Of a stretch of 64,000 nt of DNA, positions 27,385 to 35,055 are shown piece after piece. A program made the translations under genes and the position numbers. Each line of letters opens with the position of its first letter. Position 1 is the stretch's first letter. The notes under the pieces are model-generated. The model saw only the letters and a list, made by a program, of their open reading frames with translations. It did not search any database and had not been told where the DNA came from. Source of the stretch: Actinomycetospora lutea (lineage in GTDB: Bacteria > Actinomycetota > Actinomycetes > Mycobacteriales > Pseudonocardiaceae); the NCBI RefSeq assembly GCF_028737205.1, contig NZ_JAQZAL010000027.1:1-64000 (forward strand). The letters run 5' to 3'.

Positions 27385-28212
27385 TCACAGGCCTCCGCGC
27401 CGGATCCCCAGGACCCTCGAGAGCCCTGGCTCGTCCGGGTCTTCCGTGATCTCTCGGCCGTCGAGCCAGGAGCCGATCACGTGGGCGAGCTCGCGGGGGT
27501 GGCTGAAGTTCATCGCGTGCGCCGCGCCCTCGATCACCGCGATCCTCAGGTGCGGCGGCGCCAGGCGGCCGACCTCCTCTACCCGCCACAACGGCGGCAT
27601 GAGCGGGTCACGGGTGCCGATCACGGCGAGCGTGGGCACCGGCGTCCGCAGGACGCGTTCGAGCGAGGGGAAGCGCATGAGCTCGCCGAACAGCTGCAGG
27701 GCGTTGACAGGCCCGAAGCGCAGATAGTCGAGGAGCACGACGGGAGCCATGCACGGGCTCTCGCGCGGCACGTCGCGCGCGAGTTGCACGAGTGCCCGGG
27801 TGAGCGGCTGGTTGTGCATCCCGCCCGCGGGCGAGGCGAGGACAACCCCGGCCACGCGGTCGGGTGCGCTGTGCGCGACCTCCAGGCTCACCGGCCCGCC
27901 CATCGAGTTGCCGACCAAGACCACGCGCTCGAGATCGACCGCGTCGAGAACCTCGAGGAGCGCCCACGCCAGCGAGGGGATTCCCAGGACGTGACCCCAC
28001 GCCGCGCTCTGTCCATAGCCCGGCAGATCGGGGACCAACGTCGTCGCACGGTGTGCGAGCGCCCGGGCGGTGGGAAGCAGGTAGCTGCCGGAGACCGCGA
28101 AGCCGTGCACGTGCACGAGCGGAACCGAGCCGGGAACCTGCGGACCCCTGCGGACGAAGACCGGGTGTCCCTGGACCTCGACCCGGAATTCTTCCCAGCC
28201 CACGTCGACCAT
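27385..28212 (-). CDS. Alpha/beta hydrolase
   Basis: A 275-aa soluble hydrolase. Features in order: oxyanion HVHGFAVSG, VPDLPGYGQS, nucleophile elbow GNSMGG (Ser at about residue 101), acid region IGTRDPLMP, and the late EGAAHAMNFSHP with the catalytic His. The substrate cannot be predicted. A stretch GATAGT lies a few bases before the ATG and may be a -10 box. Confidence 0.85.
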   Translation of the reverse strand: MVDVGWEEFRVEVQGHPVFVRRGPQVPGSVPLVHVHGFAVSGSYLLPTARALAHRATTLVPDLPGYGQSAAWGHVLGIPSLAWALLEVLDAVDLERVVLVGNSMGGPVSLEVAHSAPDRVAGVVLASPAGGMHNQPLTRALVQLARDVPRESPCMAPVVLLDYLRFGPVNALQLFGELMRFPSLERVLRTPVPTLAVIGTRDPLMPPLWRVEEVGRLAPPHLRIAVIEGAAHAMNFSHPRELAHVIGSWLDGREITEDPDEPGLSRVLGIRRGGL

Positions 28213-28657
28213 GACCCACTATCACAGACAAGCGCGTGCGCGCCCACCGTCACGGGCCCTTGCTCGCGACGGGAGCAGCGCACGACCGTCGGTGCCGGGA
28301 GATGGCGGGGCGGTCATGTGCCGGCCATGGTGCGGGACGCGGTCGGGGCGTGACGGTGCTGCGCGAAGTGCCGCGTGCCTCCTTGGGCACACCAGCGCTG
28401 TCATCGGGGCTGCTCAGGTTTGCCCCGGCGCCGGGCCGAGGCCTCGTCCGCGACGGATGATGTCCGAGTCGCGGGCGGCTCCCGGGTCACGGTCATTGTT
28501 CCCGGCGGCCCGGCCACCCACGCCTTGGCCCGTGCGAGCTGCGCGAGCGGGGACGGCCGCCGCTCGCCCCTTTCTCACCGCCCGCGACCGGCGATGTCGT
28601 CGCGCAAGATCGGCCTGCCCTTCCGCTTGCGAGGAGACGGTTCACCGGGCTTACGAC
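28213..28657. other. Intergenic region
   Basis: About 445 bp between divergent genes. Open frames exist only because of high GC; no domain, RNA gene or repeat was recognised. Confidence 0.35.
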
Positions 28658-28663
28658 TAGGGT
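28658..28663 (+). promoter_or_regulatory. Putative -10 box (TAGGGT), leaderless start
   Basis: TAGGGT ends 6 nt before the ATG at 28670. A TAnnnT box this close to a start codon predicts transcription beginning at or near the start codon. No good -35 is present. Confidence 0.4.
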
Positions 28664-28669
28664 TTGACG

Positions 28670-30865
28670 ATGCCGAGCGGCGATGCCTGTGGCGTGATCT
28701 TCGATGTGGATGGTGTGCTGCGTTGGGGGTCGTTGGGTCGTCAGCTGGGGCGTATCAGGGCCCTGCGCACGACCAGTCTTCGCGATCGTCGTTCGATGCT
28801 GGCCATGCCCCGCCTCGTCCGTGCCCTTTCGGCTGATCTGGGCGGCGCGCCGGTGGTCTACGTGACGGCCTTTTCGAAGGTGATGGCCCGGCCGATCACG
28901 ACCGTGTTGGGACGTGACGGTTATCCGCCGGGCACGCTGGTGACGGTTGGCCGTAGCTGCGTGCCGCGATGGGTTGTCGGGGGCAGCAGGGTGCGCAAGC
29001 TTGCTCGAATCGAACAGCTCGCCGACCGGATGCCGTCTGCGCAATGGGTGCTCCTCGGGGATGATGGGGGGCACGACCCGCAGGTGTTTTTCGATTTCGC
29101 ACGCCGCCGGCCGGACCGTGTCGCGGTGATCGGGTTCCGACAGGTGTTCGACCTCGATCGCTCGAAGGTCGAACTGTCCTCCCTGGCCCGGGGTGTCAGT
29201 GCGGCAGTGGTCGGGGCACCGAACGGTGAGGAGCTCCTGCCGCGGGTGCGATCGGCTCTCGGGATCGGGCAGCCACGGGAGGGCTCGGTTGGGGACTGGT
29301 TCCTCTCGGAGCTCGAGCGTGGCAACGGGGCGACTCGCCTCCGGGCGTGGACCGAGGGCAACAAGGTCCGCCCGCTGGTGCACGGATGTGCGTACTACGA
29401 CGCCGTCGCGAGAAAGCTGGCCGCGGCGGGTGACGGTGACTCGGTGCACTTCGTGGGCTGGCGGGGGGATGCTGATGAGCTCCTCGCCGAGGGCGGGCCG
29501 ACGGTCGTCGAGGCGCTGGCGGGGGCGGCGAATCGTGGGGCGAGGGTATGTGGGCTGCTCTGGCACGCCCACACCGGCGTGGTGGGCTCGCAGGCGGGTC
29601 CGAACCGGAAGCTCGCCCTCGCCGTGAACGCGGCGGGCGGTGAGGTGCTGCTGGACCAGCGGGTGCTTCCGTTCGGCTGCCACCACCAGAAGATGGTCGT
29701 CGTCCGCCACGCCGCCCGTCCCGAGGACGATGTGGCGTTCCTCGGCGGGATCGACCTCGACCACGGCAGCCGTGACAACGCCGTCCACCGCGGTGATCGC
29801 CAGAGCGTGGGCGCCAACCCCGTCTACGGGCCCAATCCCGCCTACCACGATGTTCAACTGGAGCTGCAGGGTCCGGCGGTGCGAGATGCGGAGGAGACGT
29901 TCCGTGAGCGGTGGCAGAACCCGGCAGCGGTGTCGCGGCTGCCCTGGCACGTGATTCCTGACCGGATCCACGGCCTTCCCCGCTCCGGCTCGCCGCTTCC
30001 GCCGGCGTCACCCGCCCCTCCAGTAACCGGTACGTGCGCCGTTCAGCTCCTGCGGACCTATCCGCGCCGTCGACCCCGCTACCCGTATGCCCCGCGGGGG
30101 GAACGCAGCATCGCCCTGGCCTACACCAAGGCGCTCGGCCGAGCGGAGCAGTTGATCTATGTCGAGGACCAGTACCTGTGGTCGTTCGACGTCGCCCGCA
30201 TCTTCGCCGCCGCCCTCCAGCGCTCGACACGACTGCATCTGATCGCCGTAGTCCCGCGACGGCCGGACAACGAGAATCAGTTCTACAACGACTCGGCGAT
30301 GTTGGGACACTCCGAGGCCGTGGCCATGGTGCGGGAGGCGGGCGGGGAGCGGGTGCAGGTGCTCGATGTCGAGAACCTGCAGGGCCTCCCCGTGTACGTC
30401 CATTCCAAGCTGTGCATTGTCGATGACGTGTGGGCAGCGGTCGGTAGCGACAACTTCAACACGAGGTCCTGGACGCACGACTCGGAGCTGACGGCAGCAG
30501 TGCTGGACTCCGAACGGGACCGGCGCGCTCCGACCGATCCGGGTAGGCTCGGGGACGGAGCCCGCCGGTTCGCCCGAGAGCTGCGTCTCACGTTGATGCG
30601 CGAACACCTCGACCTTGACGAGGACGATGACCTGCTCGACCCCGTTCGGGCCGCGGACACCGTTCGCAAGAGCGCTGCCGAGCTCGACGCGTGGCATGAC
30701 GGCGGATGTCGGGGACCCCGACCGGCCGGGCGGATGCGCAGCCACTCCGTCGGTCAGGGAGGCAAGCTGCCCGCCCGGCATCGCTGGCTCACCGCCCCGA
30801 TCTACAGGTCCTTCCTCGACCCGGACGGTCGTCCCCTCGATATGCGACTGCGGCGCACCTACTGA
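28670..30865 (+). CDS. APP1-like phosphatidate phosphatase domain fused to phospholipase D-type domain
   Basis: A 731-aa two-part protein. Residues about 5-175 resemble the APP1/DUF2183 (HAD-like) domain: FDVDGVLRWG (nucleophile DxD), VVYVTAFSKVMA, YPPGTLVTVG, a Lys-containing KLARIEQLADRMP, and LLGDDGGHDPQVF. Residues about 200-700 are a phospholipase D fold with two HKD sites: HHQKMVVVRHAARPEDD (about 338; the usual Asp is displaced) and VHSKLCIVDD (about 577) followed by GSDNFNTRS. PLD would release phosphatidate, which the N-terminal domain could dephosphorylate to diacylglycerol. That coupling is inferred. ATG 28670 is preferred over TTG 28664. Confidence 0.82.
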   Translation: MPSGDACGVIFDVDGVLRWGSLGRQLGRIRALRTTSLRDRRSMLAMPRLVRALSADLGGAPVVYVTAFSKVMARPITTVLGRDGYPPGTLVTVGRSCVPRWVVGGSRVRKLARIEQLADRMPSAQWVLLGDDGGHDPQVFFDFARRRPDRVAVIGFRQVFDLDRSKVELSSLARGVSAAVVGAPNGEELLPRVRSALGIGQPREGSVGDWFLSELERGNGATRLRAWTEGNKVRPLVHGCAYYDAVARKLAAAGDGDSVHFVGWRGDADELLAEGGPTVVEALAGAANRGARVCGLLWHAHTGVVGSQAGPNRKLALAVNAAGGEVLLDQRVLPFGCHHQKMVVVRHAARPEDDVAFLGGIDLDHGSRDNAVHRGDRQSVGANPVYGPNPAYHDVQLELQGPAVRDAEETFRERWQNPAAVSRLPWHVIPDRIHGLPRSGSPLPPASPAPPVTGTCAVQLLRTYPRRRPRYPYAPRGERSIALAYTKALGRAEQLIYVEDQYLWSFDVARIFAAALQRSTRLHLIAVVPRRPDNENQFYNDSAMLGHSEAVAMVREAGGERVQVLDVENLQGLPVYVHSKLCIVDDVWAAVGSDNFNTRSWTHDSELTAAVLDSERDRRAPTDPGRLGDGARRFARELRLTLMREHLDLDEDDDLLDPVRAADTVRKSAAELDAWHDGGCRGPRPAGRMRSHSVGQGGKLPARHRWLTAPIYRSFLDPDGRPLDMRLRRTY

Positions 30866-30910
30866 CCCGTCTGCTCACCCGCGCCCGGCCAGCCCCGACC
30901 CGGCTCGTCG

Positions 30911-31690
30911 TCATCGGCGCCGATCGGGCAATTCGAGCCGTGCCGTTTCTCCGGGTTGCAGCTCTCGCACCGAGCAGGGGAGACGCAGGCGGGACGCTTG
31001 CAGGGCGAACTCCGTTCCGGGGTAGCTGAACCGGTCTTGGCGGACCGCTCCGAGGCCGGTCGGCCACATCGTGCCGAAGTGCACGGGAACGGCGTGGTGG
31101 GCGTCGAACTCCGCCAGGAAGCCGGCGGCGCGCACTGCGTCGAGGTGCCCGGGACCCAACGTGGGGCCCCAGCCACCGACCGGCAGGAGCGCGATGTCGC
31201 AACGCCCAACCGCCTCCCGCACCAGGGCCGACCAGTCGGTGTCGCCGGCGAAGTAGGTGCGGGCCTTCCCGCTGACGACGTATCCGAGCGCAGGTGCCCA
31301 CCGCCGAGACCAGGGCCACCGGTGGCCACCATGCTCGGCCGGAACCGCCTCGACGGCGACGTCCCCCACGTGGACCGTGTCGCCCGGGCCGACCTCGACC
31401 AGCTCACGGTCGCGCAGCCGTCGCAGCCCGGGCACGGCGCGCAGCGCGCCGCTCGGGACCACCACGGGAGTGTGCCGCGGCAGGAGGGACAGTGACCTGA
31501 GGTGGAGATGATCGGCGTGCAGATGCGACACGACGGCCAGATCTGCGTGCCGGGAACGGTCGTCGGGCAGCGGTCCCCGGCGTCGGCGGAGGTGCCCCAG
31601 CCGGGAGCAGAACAGCGGGTCGGTGAGGACACGAACACCGCCGTCGTCGATCGTGCAGGTCGAGTGCCCCCACCAGGTGACGTCCGGCAT
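30911..31690 (-). CDS. MBL-fold metallo-hydrolase (NAPE-PLD/UlaG-like)
   Basis: A 259-aa metallo-beta-lactamase-fold enzyme. WWGHSTCTIDDGGVRVLTDPLF at the start and SHLHADHLH (metal site) are typical of the branch that includes N-acyl-phosphatidylethanolamine phospholipase D and UlaG; later come the AEHGGH, AGDTDWS and VHFGTM metal/active-site motifs. The reaction is unknown. It is convergent with the PLD-type gene after 45 bp. Given the neighbour, a phospholipid-derived substrate is conceivable. Confidence 0.85.
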   Translation of the reverse strand: MPDVTWWGHSTCTIDDGGVRVLTDPLFCSRLGHLRRRRGPLPDDRSRHADLAVVSHLHADHLHLRSLSLLPRHTPVVVPSGALRAVPGLRRLRDRELVEVGPGDTVHVGDVAVEAVPAEHGGHRWPWSRRWAPALGYVVSGKARTYFAGDTDWSALVREAVGRCDIALLPVGGWGPTLGPGHLDAVRAAGFLAEFDAHHAVPVHFGTMWPTGLGAVRQDRFSYPGTEFALQASRLRLPCSVRELQPGETARLELPDRRR

Positions 31691-32160
31691 CTCATCACCT
31701 CCGGCTCACCCTCATCCCCAAGAGTAAGCGGAACGGGGTCGCCGCTCGCGCTCCGCAGCTGCCGTCCTCCGACCACACGCGCGGGCTGTCGGACGCGGGG
31801 GGGGGGGGGATCCGGCCGTCTGGTCCTTCGACGTCGCCATCGTCCCTGCGGCCCTGCCCCGACGGCGGCCGCCGGGACATCTCCCGCCTCCGCTGGTCCC
31901 GAGCCGTCACGCCCGTCGAGACGGCCTGGCGCTCCCCCCGACCCGGGCGCACCTCGCGGCCGCGCAGATCGCCGGCGCTGCGGCATGGTCGTCCCGGCGT
32001 CCTCGGCGGTGCAGTCGCCCCGCTGCTGCTCACCTTCCTGCAGGCGGACCTCGGCTTGGCCGCCGCCGCGGGCTACGTCGCGTTCGCGCCTGCTCTCGGT
32101 CGTCGGCCTCGCCCTCGGCCGCGACACGAGCCAGCGGAGGAGGAGGGTGGTCGCCGGGTA
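31691..32160. other. Degenerate intergenic region with a poly-G tract
   Basis: About 470 bp. It holds a run of 13 G (31797-31809), then a stretch near 31815-31865 reading WSFDVA in one frame that resembles part of the PLD gene, and from about 31960 a decayed transporter-like tail. No intact gene is evident. Confidence 0.5.
31797..31809. repeat. Homopolymer run of 13 G
   Basis: Thirteen consecutive G residues followed by ATCCGG. Such tracts are slippage-prone and also error-prone in sequencing. Confidence 0.85.
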
Positions 32161-32176
32161 TCAGTCGCGTTCGTAG
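31960..32176 (+). pseudogene. Decayed C-terminal tail of a transporter, possibly MFS
   Basis: One frame reads GAVAPLLLTFLQADLGLAAA and, after a shift near 32090, LLSVVGLALGRDTSQ followed by Arg residues and a stop at 32174-32176. This looks like the last helices of a major facilitator. The start and the remaining helices are missing. It overlaps the end of the amidotransferase gene by 16 bp. Confidence 0.4.
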
Positions 32177-33015
32177 GACTGCGTGCGTGCTGCGTGGCCG
32201 GAGAGCACCATCGGCTTCGACGGCGGCTCGTCGATGATCACTTCACGCTCGACGGTGAGGTCAGGGCCGATATGCACCAGTTCGCCCACCGCGACCTCCT
32301 CCCAGCCCGGCCGGGCGTCCATCCGCTCGCTGGCGATCACGACGACCGGGTGGTCCACGGCCGCGTCGGAGTGCATATGCAACGTGCCCGCGGCGTCGTC
32401 GTGGACCAGCGCCTCGTCGGAGGGCGCGCGGTGAAGCATCCACAAGGGGTTGTGCTCCGGATAGCGGAACGCCCATAGGTGCCCGTTCGAGCCCAGCACG
32501 AAGTTGAGGCTGTAGAGCTCGATCTCGCGGGCGAGCTCGTGCACCGCGGCGACGATGCCGGCTCCGACGTCGCCCCCGGCGTCGCGGACGGCCAAGGTCA
32601 GGAACGCGAAGAACCGCTCGCTATCGGTGTCGCCGCCGACCATGGCCATCGACGGGCCGATCCGGCGCTCGAGCTCGGGAAGGTCGCCGACGACGCCGTT
32701 GTGGGCGAAGATCCGATTGTCGATCACGAAGGGATGCGTATTGGGCAGCGAGACCGCGCCGGTGCTCGCGTAGCGCAGGTGGGCCAGCAGCTGGCTGGCC
32801 CGCACGCGCTGAGAGACCTGCCGGTACATCGCGTCGTCGCCAGCCTTCACCGGGTTGCGCACGAGGAGCAGCCCGTCGCGGGTGCTCAGCGCCGCGATGC
32901 CGAACCCCTCGGCGTTGCGCTCGCTCTGCGCGGCGAACGAGTCCGGTGCGCTGAGCAGCCAGAACTCCGCGGGGACGTCATGGGGTCCCGCGTGCAGGGC
33001 GAACAGGCGGCACAT
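32161..33015 (-). CDS. Class II glutamine amidotransferase
   Basis: A 284-aa N-terminal-nucleophile amidotransferase of the YafJ/EgtC-like group. The mature protein begins MCRLFALHAGP with the catalytic Cys2, and shows the conserved NAEGFGIA, HLRYASTGAVSLPNTHPF, and FAHNGVVGDL (Asn/Gly oxyanion) and GDTDSERFF motifs. It hydrolyses glutamine or an amide side chain; the acceptor is unknown, and no ergothioneine genes are nearby. The ATG at 33015 is fixed by Cys2; upstream in-frame codons would bury it. Confidence 0.88.
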   Translation of the reverse strand: MCRLFALHAGPHDVPAEFWLLSAPDSFAAQSERNAEGFGIAALSTRDGLLLVRNPVKAGDDAMYRQVSQRVRASQLLAHLRYASTGAVSLPNTHPFVIDNRIFAHNGVVGDLPELERRIGPSMAMVGGDTDSERFFAFLTLAVRDAGGDVGAGIVAAVHELAREIELYSLNFVLGSNGHLWAFRYPEHNPLWMLHRAPSDEALVHDDAAGTLHMHSDAAVDHPVVVIASERMDARPGWEEVAVGELVHIGPDLTVEREVIIDEPPSKPMVLSGHAARTQSYERD

Positions 33016-33397
33016 GGGGGCCACGCTAGCGCCCCAGGTGCCCCGAGAATCGCCTCGGCTGGCAGGCCGCACTTCCTACCGTCGATCGTCATGAGGCCGT
33101 GGACGCGGGACCCGCTGACGCTGACCGTCACCGCGCTCGCCAGCGCCAGACACGCCGCACGGCGCCGAGCAGCCACCTTGTAGGAGAGTGGTTGGAGGTT
33201 CGAGTTGTCGACCATCGGCGGGCAGGGTCGTCGCGCCACCATCGAGCGACTGCCACTCCTGCTCCGTCGTGATGATCTCGGCCGTGATGCGAATCGTGGT
33301 GCGAACTACGGGCTACGAAGGCTCGTGAAGCCTCCAGAGACACGCCGATGACAATGAAGGCCCTGGTAGACGCCCTGAGGTACGCCTTCGCGCGTTC
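33016..33397. other. Intergenic region between amidotransferase and integrase genes
   Basis: About 380 bp. A 31-codon open frame at 33091-33183 (start MRPWTRDPLTLTV) lacks support. I looked for a second copy of the tRNA-Arg 3' end here and found none. Confidence 0.4.
33023..33028 (-). promoter_or_regulatory. Putative -10 box (TAGCGT), leaderless start of the amidotransferase
   Basis: On the minus strand TAGCGT ends 7 nt before the ATG at 33015, and no ribosome site is present. This supports both the chosen start and a leaderless transcript. Confidence 0.45.
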
Positions 33398-34840
33398 TTA
33401 CAAGCTGCTAGTCAGCCGTGCACTAGCTGAGTCGAGCACGACAGCCCTACGTCCACGTGACACCGCAACGAGGCCCTCAGCCTTGAGCGCCGTAAGAGCT
33501 CGGTGCGCGGTGCCGACGGCGACAGTGTTGGCGACGGCGACCTCCGCGACGGTGGGCAGCTCTTCGCCCGGCTTCAACTCACCGGTACGGATCATCGTCC
33601 GGAGCCCTTCAGCAATGTCTTCGTACGGGCTTCGCCGCAGTGCCGGTTGCGGGACGGGTCGGGGGAGGACGGTCGCCATGGTCGTGGCCGCTCGTCGGTC
33701 CGCTTCGTCGACCCAGGCGGCGTAAACCTTGAGCGTGGTCGCGCCACCGCTGCCATGCCCGAGGCGGCCGGCGACGGTACGAATGTCGACGCCGGCAGCG
33801 ACGAGCTCGGTAGCCGAGTAATGCCGGAGGGAGTGCAGCCGGGTGCTGCGCAACTTGAGCCGCAGCGCGAGCCGGCGGTAGCGCTGGCTGATGGCTCGCG
33901 GTAGATAGGGAGCGGTGCCATCGGGCGCGGGGGAGAAGACGAAGGCATCCAGGCTCAGCGGCACCCCAAGCTGCTCACAGCGCTCACGCCACAGCTCGCG
34001 GTGTGCTCTCAGGAGCTCGACAGTGTGCTCGTCGAGAGCGACCTTGCGCCGCTGGTTCGTCTTGGTGTTCTTCTCCTTCAAGCCGGCCTTCGTTTGAGCA
34101 TTGGCCTGGTGCACCCAAAGCAGGCCGCGATCGAAGTCGATGTGCCGCCACCGGAGTGCGGAGACCTCGCCGCGCCGCGGTCCTGTGAGCATGGTCAGCC
34201 AGAGCAGGAGGCCCCATTCTGGGTCGCTGAAGGCGGCGTTCAGTAGCCGAGCCGCCTCGTCAGCGCTGGGTGGATCGGGCTCGGTACGGCGAGGTGCCGG
34301 TGCCTCGGCCATCGCCGCCTTGTTGATCCCCAGGTGCCGCCATCGAACGGCTCGGTCGAGGGCTCCGCGGATGATGTAGTGCACCTTGCGCGTGGTGCTC
34401 GTGCTCAGCGGTCGGCAGACGTGGCCTCCCCGAGCCTTGCCGTTGCACGACAGGACGCGGCAGCGGTGCAGACGCGCGTAGAAGCGCTCGAGGAGCTCGG
34501 CGTCGAGACGGGCCGCAGGCAGAGCGCCGAAGGTTGGGAGCACATAGATGCGGATCAGATCGTCGTACCGCTCGCGTGTGGTGTCTTCGAGTTCGACGAC
34601 ATCGAGCCACTGCTCGATGGCCCGTCGCACCGTAATCTCGGACTTCGGGTGGCGGTCGTCGTCGACCTGTCCCTGGAGTCGGGTGAGGGCCTTCTCCGCT
34701 TCCTGGTACGACGCGTGCGTCTCGCGCAGCTGCCGCGCACGGCCGGTCAGCGGATCGGTGCCGGCCGACACCGTGACGCGGAACGATCCGCTCGGAAGCT
34801 CTGAGATGGAGCCGCGCTTGCGACGTGTCCGGGATGCCAT
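33398..34840 (-). CDS. int: Tyrosine-type site-specific integrase with C-terminal GntR-type HTH
   Basis: A 480-aa recombinase. Residues about 10-70 form an arm-binding region, about 75-165 a SAM-like core-binding domain (interrupted by a Cys/His-containing loop RCRVLSCNGKARGGHVC), and about 185-400 the catalytic domain with Arg in TGPRRGEVSALRW, HSLRHYSA (HxxR), a GRLGHGSGG His and Tyr in LKVYAAW. Residues about 408-475 match a GntR winged helix (YEDIAEGLRTMIRTGELKPG, then TAHRALTALKAEGLV). The tRNA-Arg 3' end lies 92 bp upstream, so that tRNA is the likely integration site. Such Int-GntR fusions occur in actinobacterial integrative elements; the HTH may regulate int or excision. Confidence 0.9.
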   Translation of the reverse strand: MASRTRRKRGSISELPSGSFRVTVSAGTDPLTGRARQLRETHASYQEAEKALTRLQGQVDDDRHPKSEITVRRAIEQWLDVVELEDTTRERYDDLIRIYVLPTFGALPAARLDAELLERFYARLHRCRVLSCNGKARGGHVCRPLSTSTTRKVHYIIRGALDRAVRWRHLGINKAAMAEAPAPRRTEPDPPSADEAARLLNAAFSDPEWGLLLWLTMLTGPRRGEVSALRWRHIDFDRGLLWVHQANAQTKAGLKEKNTKTNQRRKVALDEHTVELLRAHRELWRERCEQLGVPLSLDAFVFSPAPDGTAPYLPRAISQRYRRLALRLKLRSTRLHSLRHYSATELVAAGVDIRTVAGRLGHGSGGATTLKVYAAWVDEADRRAATTMATVLPRPVPQPALRRSPYEDIAEGLRTMIRTGELKPGEELPTVAEVAVANTVAVGTAHRALTALKAEGLVAVSRGRRAVVLDSASARLTSSL

Positions 34841-34860
34841 GAGCAGAGCCTAGGAACACT

Positions 34861-34881
34861 CGTGCCACGAACCGTGCCACG
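34861..34881. repeat. Short direct repeat between integrase gene and tRNA
   Basis: CGTGCCACG occurs twice (34861-34869 and 34873-34881), 12 bp apart. Its position between int and the tRNA-borne attachment site suits arm-type binding sites for the integrase; this is inference. Confidence 0.4.
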
Positions 34882-34932
34882 CGGACTCGAGGCGATAACG
34901 AGTCAACGACGTTTCCGCTGGTGAGCGGTTGG

Positions 34933-35004
34933 TGCCCCCGGCAGGATTCGAACCTGCGCTCCCGCCTCCGGAGGGCGGTGCTCTATCCCCTGAGCTACGG
35001 GGGC
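34933..35004 (-). tRNA. tRNA-Arg (CCG)
   Basis: The minus strand folds into a complete cloverleaf of 72 nt: acceptor GCCCCCG/CGGGGGC, D-arm GCTC...GAGC, anticodon stem CCGCC/GGCGG with loop CTCCGGA (anticodon CCG), and T-arm GCAGG TTCGAAT CCTGC, then discriminator A. No CCA is encoded. The 3' end faces the integrase gene and is the probable attB-derived sequence. Confidence 0.96.
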
Positions 35005-35055
35005 GAACCGTTCTTGAGCCTAGCGCACGGGCCGCGGAGCGCCGACGCTCGGGTG

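Noticed and set aside
28213-28660. Gene in the gap before the APP1-PLD gene
   Set aside because: Open frames on both strands are Arg/Ala-rich and lack any domain or good start.
33091-33183. 31-codon open frame starting MRPWTRDP
   Set aside because: No ribosome site, no homology that I recognise, and short open frames are expected at this GC content.
33016-33397. Possible second attachment site (copy of the tRNA-Arg 3' end) left of the integrase
   Set aside because: I compared the tRNA 3' part with this stretch by eye; only short chance matches such as GGTTCGA occur.
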